DNA of 64,000 bases from Perkinsus olseni (Eukaryota; Perkinsozoa; Perkinsida; Perkinsidae): contig JABANP010000068.1 of the NCBI GenBank assembly GCA_013115135.1, positions 1-64,000 on the forward strand. Reading direction: 5' to 3'. A program made the translations under genes and the position numbers. The notes under the pieces are model-generated. The model did not search any database and was not told the origin of the DNA. It was given only the letters and a program-made list of their open reading frames with translations. This document shows positions 33,262-44,354 of this stretch, piece after piece. Every line of letters begins with the position of its first letter. The stretch's first letter is position 1.

Positions 33262-34983
33262 ATGGCTTCTTCTCCGCATTCGTCATCTTCGCGAAGGTCG
33301 TCGTTCATCAGTCACCAGTTGACTCCTAGTGACCTGTCCGTAAAGGCAACGCAGGCTTCAGGCGAGAGCTCGGATCTACCTACCGAGGATGGTTTGAAAT
33401 GCAGCAACGCGGCGAGAGCGGCGGAGGCAGAGGCTACATTTGGCATGCCTACAGCATCTCACAACGGCTTTGGTCTAGACGATTCTGAATCGGCGTTTGG
33501 TGGATACCATGATAGCGTATTTAGCGATCTGAACATGCGGGTGTCTATGAAGAACTCTTTCTTGAACATTGATGAGCCCAGCGCTGGTGGTCTTGACGAC
33601 TTGGCAATGCCAGAGCTTATCCGAGGGCAGACAGCACCTGGTATATTTCCCTCGGGCAGGCGCGCCATCGACTCGCAGTTACCTACTAATGGCTCAGAAG
33701 TGCCTTTGATTGGTTTATCGTGGGCTCCGGTGATGCATTCCGTCCCGGAAGAGCCTAGTAGTTGTGACAATATTCTGGCGTCACACGGTGGTTCTCTCAC
33801 AGATGCTCACTCTAACCCTGACAGTTGTGAGTCTCACGAGTTAGCTGCCACCATATCAGCAGCCTTGGGATTGGAAAACAGCAGAGACTCTGACGTTGCT
33901 TCTATTTTGGGCGCTGCTGCTGCAGCAAGAGGTGACCAGCCAGGTGAAGACATGGACTCTTTGAGATTGCAGAACCAAATCCTGACTAATGCTCTCTTCT
34001 CTATTGCTGCGGCTAGTGAGAGGCATCAGCAACAACATGGTGGTGGTGGTTTTCATGCTACTGACGGTACTGGAGTAGCGGATGGTAGCTCTTTAGCGCC
34101 GACTCATTCTCTGTGCCAGAGTAGTAATCCTCCGGGGATTATCTCTGTACCGGCCAGTGGCGGTAAAGACCAAGTTCGGACGAGCGGTTCTGCATCATTA
34201 CTACCGCAGATGGGAGTGTCGGTTGGTCCGCCCCCTCCGCCAGAAGAGGGTGATGATGATCCCAACAACACGACTGTTATGCTGAGGAATATACCCAACA
34301 AATTTGACACTCGCTCATTGATCGAGCAGGTGCATCTCATGGGTTTCGAGAATACCTTTGATTTCTTCTATCTGCCGATCGACTTCAGAAACAAGTGCAA
34401 CGTTGGCTATGCCTTCTTGAACTTTCGCCAACACTCGAAAGCTCTTGAATTTAAGAGGGCTTTCACGAATTACAGATTGCCAGCCCAGAACTCTCATAAG
34501 ATCTGTCAAGTGTGCTGGGCGCGCGTGCAGGGTTTTGACAAGAACGTCGAGCATTACAGGAATTCTCCTATTGCTGAAGAGTATAGGCCGTTGATTGCCG
34601 ATGCTCAGGGCCGATGGATACCTTTCCCGAAGCCCGACCCCCATGTAGAGGAGATCATCCGCTCCCGTTTAGAACAGGAGGAGACGGCAAGAGCATCGGG
34701 TGGTAATAAGAAGGGCCATGGTTCGGCATCATCTAAGGGTAAGGAGAGCCATAAGATATTCATCGGCGGCTTGGGGCGTAGTACTACCAGTAGCGTTCTC
34801 CGAGACCACTTCTCAAAGTTCGGTGTGGTCAAGGATGCTTCAGTGGTGATGGATCGGACTTCTGGTAAGAGCAGAGGCTTTGGTTTTTGCCTCTTCGACC
34901 ATGACGTCCCCAAGTCTGTTTTTGAGACGTCCCATGAGATTGATGGTGTGCCTGTGGCGGTGAAATACTATTCGTCTAATTGA
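33262..34983 (+). CDS. Mei2-like RNA-binding protein (Mei2-type RRM plus canonical RRM)
   Basis: Single uninterrupted frame of 573 codons from ATG 33262 to TGA 34981-34983, the longest intact ORF in the window. Residues 1-330 are Ser/Gly/Ala-rich and disordered. Residues about 336-425 are a Mei2 C-terminal type RRM: TTVMLRNIPNKFDTRSLIEQ, FDFFYLPIDFRNKCNVGYAF, LNFR, then SHKICQVCWARVQG; the YLP.DF...CN.GYAF signature is diagnostic. Residues about 498-572 form a classical RRM: HKIFIGGLGRSTTSSVLRDH (RNP2-like IFIGGL) and KSRGFGFCLF (RNP1). In fission yeast and plants Mei2 proteins act in meiosis and RNA regulation; here the role is unknown. It has no intron, unlike nearly all neighbours. Flanks show no clear spliced-leader relic or poly(A) tract. 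Confidence 0.93.
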   Translation: MASSPHSSSSRRSSFISHQLTPSDLSVKATQASGESSDLPTEDGLKCSNAARAAEAEATFGMPTASHNGFGLDDSESAFGGYHDSVFSDLNMRVSMKNSFLNIDEPSAGGLDDLAMPELIRGQTAPGIFPSGRRAIDSQLPTNGSEVPLIGLSWAPVMHSVPEEPSSCDNILASHGGSLTDAHSNPDSCESHELAATISAALGLENSRDSDVASILGAAAAARGDQPGEDMDSLRLQNQILTNALFSIAAASERHQQQHGGGGFHATDGTGVADGSSLAPTHSLCQSSNPPGIISVPASGGKDQVRTSGSASLLPQMGVSVGPPPPPEEGDDDPNNTTVMLRNIPNKFDTRSLIEQVHLMGFENTFDFFYLPIDFRNKCNVGYAFLNFRQHSKALEFKRAFTNYRLPAQNSHKICQVCWARVQGFDKNVEHYRNSPIAEEYRPLIADAQGRWIPFPKPDPHVEEIIRSRLEQEETARASGGNKKGHGSASSKGKESHKIFIGGLGRSTTSSVLRDHFSKFGVVKDASVVMDRTSGKSRGFGFCLFDHDVPKSVFETSHEIDGVPVAVKYYSSN

Positions 34984-35746
34984 AGGCGATTGTACTTTTA
35001 TTGGCGATACTTCCTATGTCTTGGTCGCCTCACCCTTTCACCATTATGTCTGCTATTATGATGCTCAGGGTCTCTCTTCTCAACAGACTCTGATGCCCCG
35101 TAAGCTGTTGTCTTGAGGTTTGTTATGGTGCTGACCATATGTCGTCATCGCCATCATCAACAGCAATCTTACCGGTGCTACCCTGCACTCTGTTAATCGT
35201 GTACATTTTGATGAAGCAGATTCGGTTCTCTTGCCTACTATTCTGCTTCTAGTCCTTGTCGTCGTTTTCGTCGTCGTGATGGGGATAGTCGTGGTATCTT
35301 GCGTACTGCAGCTGTTGTTCACTATGGCACTTAGGTATTCTTCGCGGTCCAACTATATTGTTACTATTGTTGTTACCATATACGGCCTCGTCCTTCCCAC
35401 TCGACTTTCTCGGCTCAGTCGTCACCATCGCCATTATTAGCATCACCACCTAACAATTCTTGGCGAGTTTTCTGTACAGAGACTTTCAGTAGACATGGGT
35501 GCCAGACCAGGGCGTCGATGTCACTGCTGTCACTTCCGCGCAACTGTCCCAGTATTGTGGCTGAACTCTGTGGGAGTAATAATACCCGATCACTGCCATT
35601 GATTCGTATCATCATCATCATAACCATCATCACTATAACACTACCTAACCTTCGAGTCTTGCGTTGTCACCTGGCTTCACAGGGACCGGGCGGAGCGGCG
35701 TAGTACGCACTGGCTCTTCATCTCTCGTGCAGCCTCTATAATTACC
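34984..35746. other. Intergenic spacer rich in CAT/GTC-type simple repeats
   Basis: Contains short imperfect runs such as cgtcgtttcgtcgtcgtga near 35260 and atcatcatcatcataaccat near 35609, alternating on both strands with T-rich sequence. The open frames here are repetitive (poly-Thr/Thr-Arg or Ile/Val) and not believable as proteins. It presumably carries the 3' end of the Mei2-like gene and the 5' region of IFT81. Confidence 0.6.
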
Positions 35747-38700
35747 ATGTCCATAGCAGCAGGGCTTCGAGAGATCGTCGATCGGCTTAACGCCCCTCCT
35801 CTGCAGATGGGATTCTCATCACTAGTACAGTTCGATGAGCTGCCGCCGTAATAGTGATACCGTTATCGCCTCGTCTCACTGCGATAAGCCTCGTGAGTAG
35901 GTTCAGCCTCCTATCAATAGTCAACAGGATCCTCACGATACTCGATCCTAAGCATAATGTACTATCAGGCGTTACTGGCGATGGTAACACTGAGTGCCTC
36001 GTTGGTTCCGTGCTCTGCTGGTTTTAGAGTGGTTGTCCCTCGCGTTGTAGTTGCAGCTCTGGCAGGCTGACCAAGTGACGGCTGCGTCCTGATTCAGGTC
36101 GACATGGAGAATGAGCGCGTGGAGGCTACCTACCAGCGTATGGTTGAATTCGTCACCATTCTTGGTTACCCCAGTGATCACAGCCAGTAGGAGACTCTCG
36201 TGGTTGTCGCTCGTGTAGTGATAGGGTGTCAGGGCCTTCAAAGAGTGCTTTGTTAATGGTGACAAGAGAGTGCTGCATCCTTTACTATACTGGCTGTTGG
36301 TCAACCTGCCTGCTCTGAAGGAAAGAGCACATTTAGCGAGGTAACGGCTGTGATAGTGTCAGGGGTCGTGCCATGGGTTCGCCCTCATCGAATCTCCTGT
36401 GGCACAGATTCCTTGTCAATCTTGAAGTTCCTCAAGACTTCATGCAGGACGACAATGTCGCGGAGATGTACGGAAAGTACAAAGAGCTCCAATCAACGTT
36501 CAAGGTGAGCACGACTGGCGAGGAAAATATACCAGAGCATCCATGAACGGCATCAGGCCACACACTCGGCGCTGCAGCAGCAACGGGAAACGGCTACGAT
36601 GCCCAACGAGCTGAAGCGGGACATACAGCAGTTGAGTGTGGAGAAGGATCAGTTGATGATGAAGATAAAAAGTCTCCGCTCTGTCACTCGAAGAGGTGCA
36701 TCATTGCCCATGCTTTCAGCGTTCAAACAAAGGACAGCCGGTGACGCTGATTTCGGCACAATTCTTGACGTCACCTCTAAGCTGCGACATGAGCAAGAGG
36801 CAGAGGTGATAGTATGATGGGTGCACTCCTTCGACTTACGTGTGTTCCCACTTCAGGCACAACTGGCTGATGCGTACAAGCAACAGCGGCGACAGTTGGA
36901 GCGAGTAGAGCATCTGCATCAAACAGCTAGTCAGAGGCTCCAAGCGATGCGCCAGGCGAGAGCGGACGCTGAGGAGAAGCCACAGAGGATGCTCGAGGCA
37001 CTAACAGCAGCAGTAGCCTAGCTCTGCGAAGATGTAGAATAGGTCATACGCGCTGAGGTGGAGAATAATGGTGCCCGACTAGAACAAATGACAGCGGCTC
37101 ATGACGTGCTATGCCGAGAGCTTGACGCTGCCGAGAAGCAACTGAACGTGCCTAATGTGATAGTACGATGGCCTCTGCGTGATGCAACTTAGCTAGATCA
37201 GATCGACGAGGCAACACTGCTGGACGCGGAAGAGAAGCTGGCTGACCTCCATGAGGAGGTTGAGTCGATGGAGAGCAGCCTCAAGAGCCAGCTGCAAGTA
37301 CAAATGCCTTCGTAGGGAGAGATCATCGGGCCGTCTCCTTGCCAGGCGCAGGCTGCACTCGATAGTAAGGGTGGAGGACTGCAGGTGGGGTGCTCATGAT
37401 ACGGGGAACTCTGGGGCCTCGCACGCCCTATATAGGTGTACAGGCATCAAGCACAGCTACTAGCCAAGAAACACGAGGCGTTGTCAAAGAAGGTTGAGGC
37501 AATCGAGACAGAGAGAAACTCAGCTGCGTTCGAGTTGGAGCAGCTCGAGGCGGATTACGAGCAGCGGATGGGGCATCGGTGAGGCGGGGCCCAGTAGGAG
37601 GTTGAACGCTAGAGCGATTGAGGTACCTTCGTCGGGAGGACTTCAAGGATTATGCTGCTACACTGAGAGATAAAACGAAGAAGTTCAAGCTGGCTAAGAG
37701 CGAAGTGCAGAGCTTGAGGTCAGAGGGCGTCTATCCTCAAGAGGACCGAACAGCTACTGAAGGAAAGGTGAATCTCGTTGGCAGGGTTATGGTCCGCCAT
37801 TCCTTGGCCACTGCAGACTGGCGGAAGCTCAGCAGGGTCTGCGGGAAGTCGAGGAAAAGTTCGGGAGTTGTTGGTCATGACGATCTCGAATCACGCCTGA
37901 TGGAGGTAACCAACACCGACTCCTCGACGTTGATGATCGAAGCAGGCCTCGGAGGCGAAGTCAGCCGCAGATGCCAGAAAAAGGCTCTCAAATGGAGGAG
38001 CTGTCCGAGGTGGTGACGAAGATCAACTTCATGCTGCGAGAGAAGAAAAACGAGCTGGCGCCCAGGATCAAGGCGGGCACGTGAGCGGCGAGAACGTGGG
38101 TAGGTTCACGTGCAGGTACTGAGGGCGAAGAGGGAAGAACTAGCAGAAGCTGAGGGGGTGTATCTCACGAAGAGGACAGAGTACTCTGCATGAACCGCGG
38201 CCCGTCCTTTGTGCGACTAATCAGATACGAGGCGGTGGAAGCAGATTTGAACAGGGAAGTGATGCAACGTCGGAGCGTGACGGACAAGTTGCTTGAGGAG
38301 ACAGAATCCTTGCAGAGCCGAGCAGATGAGATTGAACTCAAAATCATAGCGTAAGTCGTTGCTCGGTGAGTCTCAGTTCTTTCTTGGCTTGTCTCGGACG
38401 CAGGACGGAATCGTTGGTCGAGCGAGGAGAGCGAGAATGCCAGTGCCTCGACGGTCGAAGTAGATTCTCCGATGAACACCCGACTCTTAGCGCAGCTTAT
38501 ACGGCCAAGATCCGGGAGCTTGAGAAAGTAGAACCCTCACTGCGTCAGGCATCAGCTCGTCGGTGGACTCTGTGGCTCTCAGACCTGCCAAGCTCTGAAG
38601 CTGCAGCAGAAGGATGTGTCAAACTCGTTCGATTGGAGAGTGCATCAGAAACAATTATTCGAGCGTTTGAATCGTCTTCTCGAGGTCCACTCAAACACGC

Positions 38701-38840
38701 ATATGTTAGTTGAATGTTGATGCCGGGTTCAGGTGAAACTGCGATCGTTGGCATCGGAAAGCGCTGATGGCGAGGCGAGCCTGGGGCGTGTCGAGCACTT
38801 AGCGAAAGGGGTCAACCGACTCGTAATAGAAAGTAACTAG
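35747..38840 (+). CDS. IFT81: Intraflagellar transport protein IFT81
   Basis: IFT-B core protein whose N-terminal calponin-homology-like domain helps bind tubulin cargo. ATG 35747 gives AAGLREIVDRLNAPPLQMGF, then exons LLSIVNRILTILDPKHN, VEATYQRMVEFVTILGYP, and FKECFVNGDKRVLHPLLYWL: the N-terminal domain, block by block like animal IFT81. Coiled coil follows: FLVNLEVPQDFMQDDNVAEM, ELKRDIQQLSVEKDQLMMKI, YRHQAQLLAKKHEALSKKVE, RREDFKDYAATLRDKTKKFK, ILKRTEQLLKE, MEELSEVVTKINFMLREKKN, FSDEHPTLSAAYTAKIRELE and WRVHQKQLFERLNRLLEVHS. Stop TAG 38838-38840. Many very short introns, including 31 nt (36505-36535), 30 nt (37013-37042) and 36 nt (37157-37192). Three one-base excesses break the frame at GGG 37725-37727, GGG 37863-37865 and AAAAA 37978-37982. 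A further break near 38520-38590 is likely. Confidence 0.92.
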
Positions 38841-39830
38841 TGCCAACATGCTTGAAAGCCATGCCGAATTTTAAGGCATCTCCAATCTTTTCTCATGTAA
38901 CAGCCGATGTGTTGTGTTAAGGTTGCATGAATGCTACACAGCAAGGACATGTAGATGCGGTTCGAGCACAGGAATACCGTGCAGCAGCACGCCAGAAAGA
39001 TATTTTTCTCAAACTCTCCACGATGCGCTTATTTGCGGAGCACATGTTGTGCTCCGCATTAAGACTACACACAATGTTGCTGCTGAGGCTGGTACCTCAA
39101 ACAAGCCAGGAAAGACAGGGTTGTGTTCTGAACACAGTGTGAGACAGAAGGACCGTGAGGTGACGACTCTAGCTCGAACTATATTGAAAAGCACATGTGC
39201 TCCATAATGCAAATTCAAACAATCGGTGTGAGTGTTCCACTCGTTTGGCTTGAAAGTCCAGTGACCAGGGAGGCTCCTTCCCACACCTCAACACCTCATC
39301 ACACGGAAAACAGGCTCACAGGCAAACTCGACAGGGCCCTCGGTGAAAGCAACGCTGAATTCAGAACACGGAATGGTATAAATGATGAAGTCGGCCCTTC
39401 AAGTGATGGGGTGGGACGGACGTAACCAACAACGGTCGCAGCAACGCGCGGTCTCAGGAGACATGAGCATGCTGACTCTGTTCTTGCTACAGCCGTCACA
39501 CACAGCCTGAATAACGAATGACAAAATCCCTGCGAAGATAACGCGGATTGGACCGCCAGACGGCGCGTATTAGACCTCCTTACGTTGCCACAGCTGTAGC
39601 AGTTGTGCCGTGAGAGCAACCGATGAGCCTCGGATTTCAGCACGGAATTCCACAGGAAGTCCGACCCGCAACACGAGCAGGACGCACTGGCGGACTGGGG
39701 CTTCCACGAGGGTGTTCGACCCCGGTGTTTCGGATCCGTTGTCGCAAGGGCAGCGACTTGCTTCACAGCCTGAGAGTGAGAACCCTCTCAACTGGTGGTC
39801 AGGCCGACTGTAAGACTGTAAGCGCTGTGC
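38841..39830. other. Intergenic region, no recognised gene
   Basis: About 1 kb between the convergent IFT81 (+) and lipase (-) genes. Open frames on both strands are short and unlike known proteins. It contains a 10-bp inverted repeat (39035-39057). It would hold the 3' UTRs of both neighbours. Confidence 0.5.
39035..39057. repeat. Perfect 10-bp inverted repeat (hairpin)
   Basis: Arms gcggagcaca (39035-39044) and tgtgctccgc (39048-39057) with a 3-base loop, in the spacer between convergent genes. A stable stem-loop is possible in transcripts of either strand; there is no T run to suggest a terminator of the Pol III type. Confidence 0.85.
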
Positions 39831-42749
39831 TCATTCCTTGAAGGCTCCATGCACACGCCGATGAACAGTAATTGTCAAAAAGACTACCATGTAATATGAC
39901 CGGCCGAAATGGTCATGCAGCATCCCTGGCTGCAGTTGAACTTCTTGCAGCCCCGACCAATCTCTCGGAACATAGGAGCAATGATTGCATCCATCACGAC
40001 GGTAAATATGAATGACCTTGCCGGGTACTCGGAGCTCACTGGCATGATGGTAGGGCTCGACTTGGCTGACGTCGGGAGGGACATCGTGTATGCTCGACAG
40101 ACCCTCAACGGCGTCGTCTAACATCAGGGAGGCGAAAGCATTCCATCGGGTGCCCCATGGTCCTCACCTAAGACTTGCGCTTCAGCCCGGGCAGCGGCCC
40201 ATCTCCATGGCCGACCCACCGCTGCTGTGACCCCCGAGAAGAACGAGGACACGGTTTCCGACCATGCCCGACTAGTGTTTGACTGCGGACTTAGATCGGG
40301 ATAATCGACCTCGGCCTGCTGCGCCCCAGCACTGTCCATGCCATCGCCCTATACCAACACTCGGACCGGCGGGCATGGCCAAACTGACTCACGGTCCTTG
40401 TGTCATCACCACTGGCTGTGTGAGCATGGTCGCGGCGTCTCTTCAGCTGCGCAAGTCTTTTGATGTCCCGCAAGGCCGCGGCATCTTCGGAGAGGTACTG
40501 CCTTGTCCGCATGATGCTGGTGGGTTCAGCGAGCCTCTCAATCAGCTTCCTTGCGTTATGTACTGATGCCCTCGGGACCATATCGTCCCGATTGACGACG
40601 GAGGTCACCCCGAGCCGCTCTGCCGCGGCGGCAAGTGTATCATCCATACACGCCGGGGACCCAAATCCAACACATCTGAGACGAAGCCTCGAAGACCAGC
40701 AGTGGTGACACCACAGACTCACGTGAGCGTTTCACAGTCGGCCATGATGTCCTGCCGCAGTATGACACAGGCAAGCGAGGCTATGCCGGCGCCAAGGGAG
40801 TGGCCGGTGAGGGATATCCGAAAACCTTCAGAGTGCAAGCGAGCGAGGCAGCTGCCAACCTCTTTCACGAGGTGCTGCGCTGCCGCCAGCATCCCTGAAC
40901 GAAGCGCAATGACGATGTACTGAAGCTTCTCGTCTTGAGATACCCATATGGCAGTGACCCATGGTGCCATCAGATAAGTATAGAGTCCCTTGAAAGGCGT
41001 TGAGGTCTGTTATCGAGTCCCCGATGGTCGTCGTTCCGGGGAGGATAAGCACAGCCCTCTTCGGAGCACCGGGAGTATCTCTACAAGCCAGATAAAAAGT
41101 GTGGCCGAACTCCCTATACCGAGCATAGTGGGGTTCCGCCAGGACCAGAGTCCATCCCTGAAGGAGGAACCCTGACGTTGTGAATCGAAGCCATCACGGT
41201 GACGACCTGAAGCCTTAGAAGCCTCTGAGCGTCGACTGGGGTGGACTCAGCGGGTATGTGAACAGCCAGGCTGCACATGAGCTCCACCTCCGCCAGGCTC
41301 GCCTTGGAAGGCATCGGCAGGCCTACCACGAGGACATCTATCGGAGAGGTCACCCCTCCCTCACCCTGATGGCACGTGGCCTCCAGGCTCGGATCGTTCC
41401 CTCGAGCACCGTAGTCCTCCCCCATCAGGTAGTATCTGCTCCCAATCCACCTGTACGCAAGAGACGCGTTGAGATCAGCACTCCACATGGCAGCGGCAAC
41501 ATCAGCTGTGTTGGCCGTCCATCTCGAGCGGATGCCAGCACTGCTGGTGAGCTTGGAAAGCATACCGATCGCCTCCAGGATGTCGCTGCCGTAGATGCAC
41601 AGAGGACCGTAGCGGAAGAGGTAGTACGCTCCCGAAATGTACCTAGAGGGGCGACGCTGCGACCAGTGCATGGAAGGACAGTCCCCACTTGGCGAAGGCA
41701 CCCATAGGGAGGACTGACGAGGCAGCCCTAAGGGCTTGGAGGAAATTACCACCGAGCCTATACACCATGGCCACACTGCTCTCAGGGGATGACTTGTAGG
41801 CCGATAGCCGGCCGGCAAGGTACCTGACAGCGCCATTCAGTGAACGACCGGAAGCCTGGCGGATGCGTACAGTTGTATTCTCTCTTGCCGAGTCTTGACG
41901 CGGTCCAGGAGCAGGTCCTTGGCAGCTTCACTCAGGCAAGCGTAGCACAACGTCCCATCGAGCTTATGGAGGCCCTTCCGGACCTCCTCTCTCGTGCCCG
42001 GGTCGACGGTCTGAAGGTAACGGAAACAGAGAGCAGCAGCGTCTGATATCGGCTTACATCTCGTCCTAGCTCAGCCTGACGATCGTCATCATCAGCAGTC
42101 TCACGCGCCTCCGAACCATCTTCCTGTTGCTGCTGCAGTCGCTGTACGTCCTCGAGAGTAGTCCACTCAGCGTCAATCGACAGACCTGCCCACGGACCTC
42201 CACCTGTAAACCGCGACGGCTGCCTTGACTGGGCAGCTCACGATTAGCGCGCATGACGCTATCTTGGAGATCAGCTGGGGTGAGAGGCACCTCGGCAGCA
42301 GCTTCAGCCAAGCACGCCTTGCAGAACTGATGACCGCACATGGGGCACACCCTCGGTCTAAAAGAACCCTGCAATCATTCAAACGAGTATCTCGTATCGG
42401 AGTGACCTGTTAGTGAAGCTGAACTCGACGGTGCATTTCCAGCAGCTCGGTGGTGCCTGCGGCCCCTCCCCCGCCACTTTGTCACTCCGTATGGCCTCTC
42501 CCAGAGCCCTCTCTTGTGGGAGGTGCAGCTTCAGTCTTCGACCGTCGTAATGACAGGACACTAGCCAGGCTGGCCACCCATCCGCGGGCGCTGCGGTTCG
42601 ATACCACTCGGCGATTCCACCGCCATCTCCTCGTCCTCCTGCTCTAGGTCAATGACGGGAACGCTGTCAGCAGCCCTCTCCACCCTTCCCTCCTGTGGCG
42701 GACCAAAAGCTGAGGGGCTCTCCGATAAAGTAGAGTCCCCGATGGGCAA
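39831..42749 (-). CDS. FYVE-finger class-3 lipase (diacylglycerol-lipase type)
   Basis: Reading the minus strand: an acidic start (VIDLEQEDEEMAVESPSG), then CWKCTVEFSFTNR, intron, VCPMCGHQFCKACLAEAA, and later TLCYACLSEAAKDLL. These four Cys pairs have FYVE-like order and spacing, with the last pair delayed by an insert and without the usual RHHC basic patch. A hydrophobic region follows (LPMGAFAKWGLSFHALVAAS, ISGAYYLFRYGPLCIYGSDI). The lipase core reads LVLAEPHYARYREFGHTFYL, AVLILPGTTTIGDSITDLNA, GHCHMGMLAAAQHLVKEVG, then the nucleophile elbow SLTGHSLGAGIASLACVIL (Ser codon near 40800), CVGFGSPACMDD and TSVVNRDDMVPRASV (Asp and region before His). A C-terminal VPGKVIHIYRRDG ... MLHDHFGRSYYM carries a likely catalytic His. 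Stop at 39831-39833. The 5' start is uncertain because the first exon opens on TTG at 42749. Family members hydrolyse diacylglycerol or triglyceride at membranes; a PI3P-targeted role is inferred from the finger. Confidence 0.8.
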
Positions 42750-43141
42750 TCTGCATTGAAGACCGCTGAGGGAACCACTGCGAGCTCCCGTCTCACCTCA
42801 GCACGGGCGGCGGTGGCGTGCTCCCTCCCGTATCAGAAGGGTGTCTGGTACCAGTAATGCTCCCCAACATTCCTACCAACCCCCTTGTACTATCGCCTGC
42901 TATGAGCCTTAATACCGAGTAGCGGACACTGGCGGGTCCTCGAGAGACAAGGAGCGCCAAAACGTCTCAACTGCTACAGAGAATGCCTCGACCCTGCTGC
43001 GATGGCATCCCTCCCATCATCCTTGATAACTAGAGTTCAACGCAAGTCAACTAGTACACGACTGTGAAGGATTATGGCAGGGCTGTAAGGGTGGCATGCA
43101 AGCAGCAATGGTACATGGCAGGGTTCAGCTCATCGAGACAG
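42750..43141. other. Spacer, possible 5' exon of the lipase gene
   Basis: No believable ORF. A splice acceptor ending CAATGCAG on the minus strand just above 42749 suggests that an upstream lipase exon lies here, but I could not choose one. Confidence 0.3.
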
Positions 43142-44321
43142 TCAAGAGGGCTCCTCCCGGGCGGACGGGGGAACTTCCTTTGTCCCTTTTGTTTCCCCAC
43201 TTCGTCGTGCCGCCCAAGCCGCGATGTGCTCCCACGGGTCATCAGGCATTCTCGCCAAGAGATCCGTAACCATGGACTGAGAAAAGTCATTCGCAGCACG
43301 CTCTCTCTCCCTAGAAGGGCGTACTTCCATCTCTTGCTGGAAGCGATGCTCTTGTACGTAGTTGGCTGTCGCTGCCACCACCCCATGAGTTCCAATAGCG
43401 CTTCGGGCATCGAAAGATTCGTCGAAAGTGTTCTCATACTCGACCTCCATATCATCGCCTTCACTTCCGCTTCGCATAGTCACCTGCAGAAAGCAATGTC
43501 CTCTAACACGGGGACACCAAGCGCCGTGACAGGTGCTGCTTTCCAATCACTGCCTTGTGAAATATCGGGGTACGAGCAAAAGTCGCACAACGCAAAAAGA
43601 GAAAAAATATCTGACCGGCCATTCGGAAGATCGACGTGACGGATTCCAATCCGATTACGTTGCTCGCGGCGTGTCACAGCCAATGGCTTCAGGAGACCCT
43701 CCCCACTCGGCCACTAACACCTTCACCCAGAATGTGCGTTCTACCTTGGCAACGCCCTTAGCTGTTGGAGGTATAACCAACGTCCCCTCCATCACTGGGG
43801 CGAAGATCTCCAGCTTGACTCGAGAAGGGGCATCTTCTATCAAGGCCGTACTAGTAGAACAGCACGGAACGTATCTTGCGCACAGCGAAGATTCCTCCCG
43901 GACTCGCACCTAGTTGATTTTCTACTACCTGCTCCTCCGTACGGGGACATCTACGTCCGTGATACGTATGAAAGATCCCTCAGGGGCCGAGAGTAGGTCC
44001 GAGAATTTCAGACGGGTCTTGACACTTATCGACGACCCGAGAGCTGCCTGTTGCTGCTCAGCAGCGGTTCCAGCGGGCCCCTCATCCTTCGGCCGCGATG
44101 GTTCGGAGGATTTGCTATCTTTGGTCATTGCGGGAAGCAAGCGACGGACTCAACACTAAGTCGAGAGCACTATACCGTACAGAGGAGATAACCTGGTACT
44201 GCGGATCCAAACCGAGCTGAAGCGCCTCCTTCCCCTCCTTCTCAGACAAAGGCCTTCCCTGACAGAATCGAAGCCTGGAACTGGACTTCCGAGTGACCAA
44301 CGCGACTCTGCTCATCGACAA
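43142..44321 (-). CDS. Unrecognised protein
   Basis: Start ATG at 44319-44321 (MSMSRVALVTRKSSSR, then GRPLSEKEGKEALQLGLDPQ). An intron leads to SSEPSRPKDEGPAGTAAEQQ, KFSDLLSAPEGSFIRITDVD; another to LCARYVPCCSTSTALIEDAP, EIFAPVMEGTLVIPPTAKG and VERTFWVKVLVAEWGGSPEA; the last exon (43142-43500) is acidic then Arg/Glu-rich, with a closing SQSMVTDLLARMPDDPWEHI. The beta-strand-like middle is followed by a helical tail whose MP.DPWE. ending recalls DPY-30/radial-spoke type docking helices, but this is only a hint. It lies just downstream of the FCP1-like gene on the same strand. Confidence 0.45.
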
Positions 44322-44354
44322 GAGACGTTATTTTTACGAATAGTGAGTTAAATG

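Noticed and set aside
35080..35449. ORFs with Thr/Ile/Val-rich proteins around 35.1-35.4 kb
   Set aside because: They derive from simple repeats read on both strands and lack any protein-like organisation.
37013..37042. In-frame TAG codons in the IFT81 coiled coil, suggesting TAG reassigned to Gln
   Set aside because: The TAG-containing segment is a GT...AG stretch of 30 nt, a neighbouring TAG (about 37190) is the acceptor of a 36-nt intron, and TAG serves as a normal stop elsewhere (IFT81 end, mitochondrial carrier end).
41258..41707. 149-codon plus-strand ORF
   Set aside because: Antisense shadow of the lipase gene, whose minus-strand exons have family-conserved residues.
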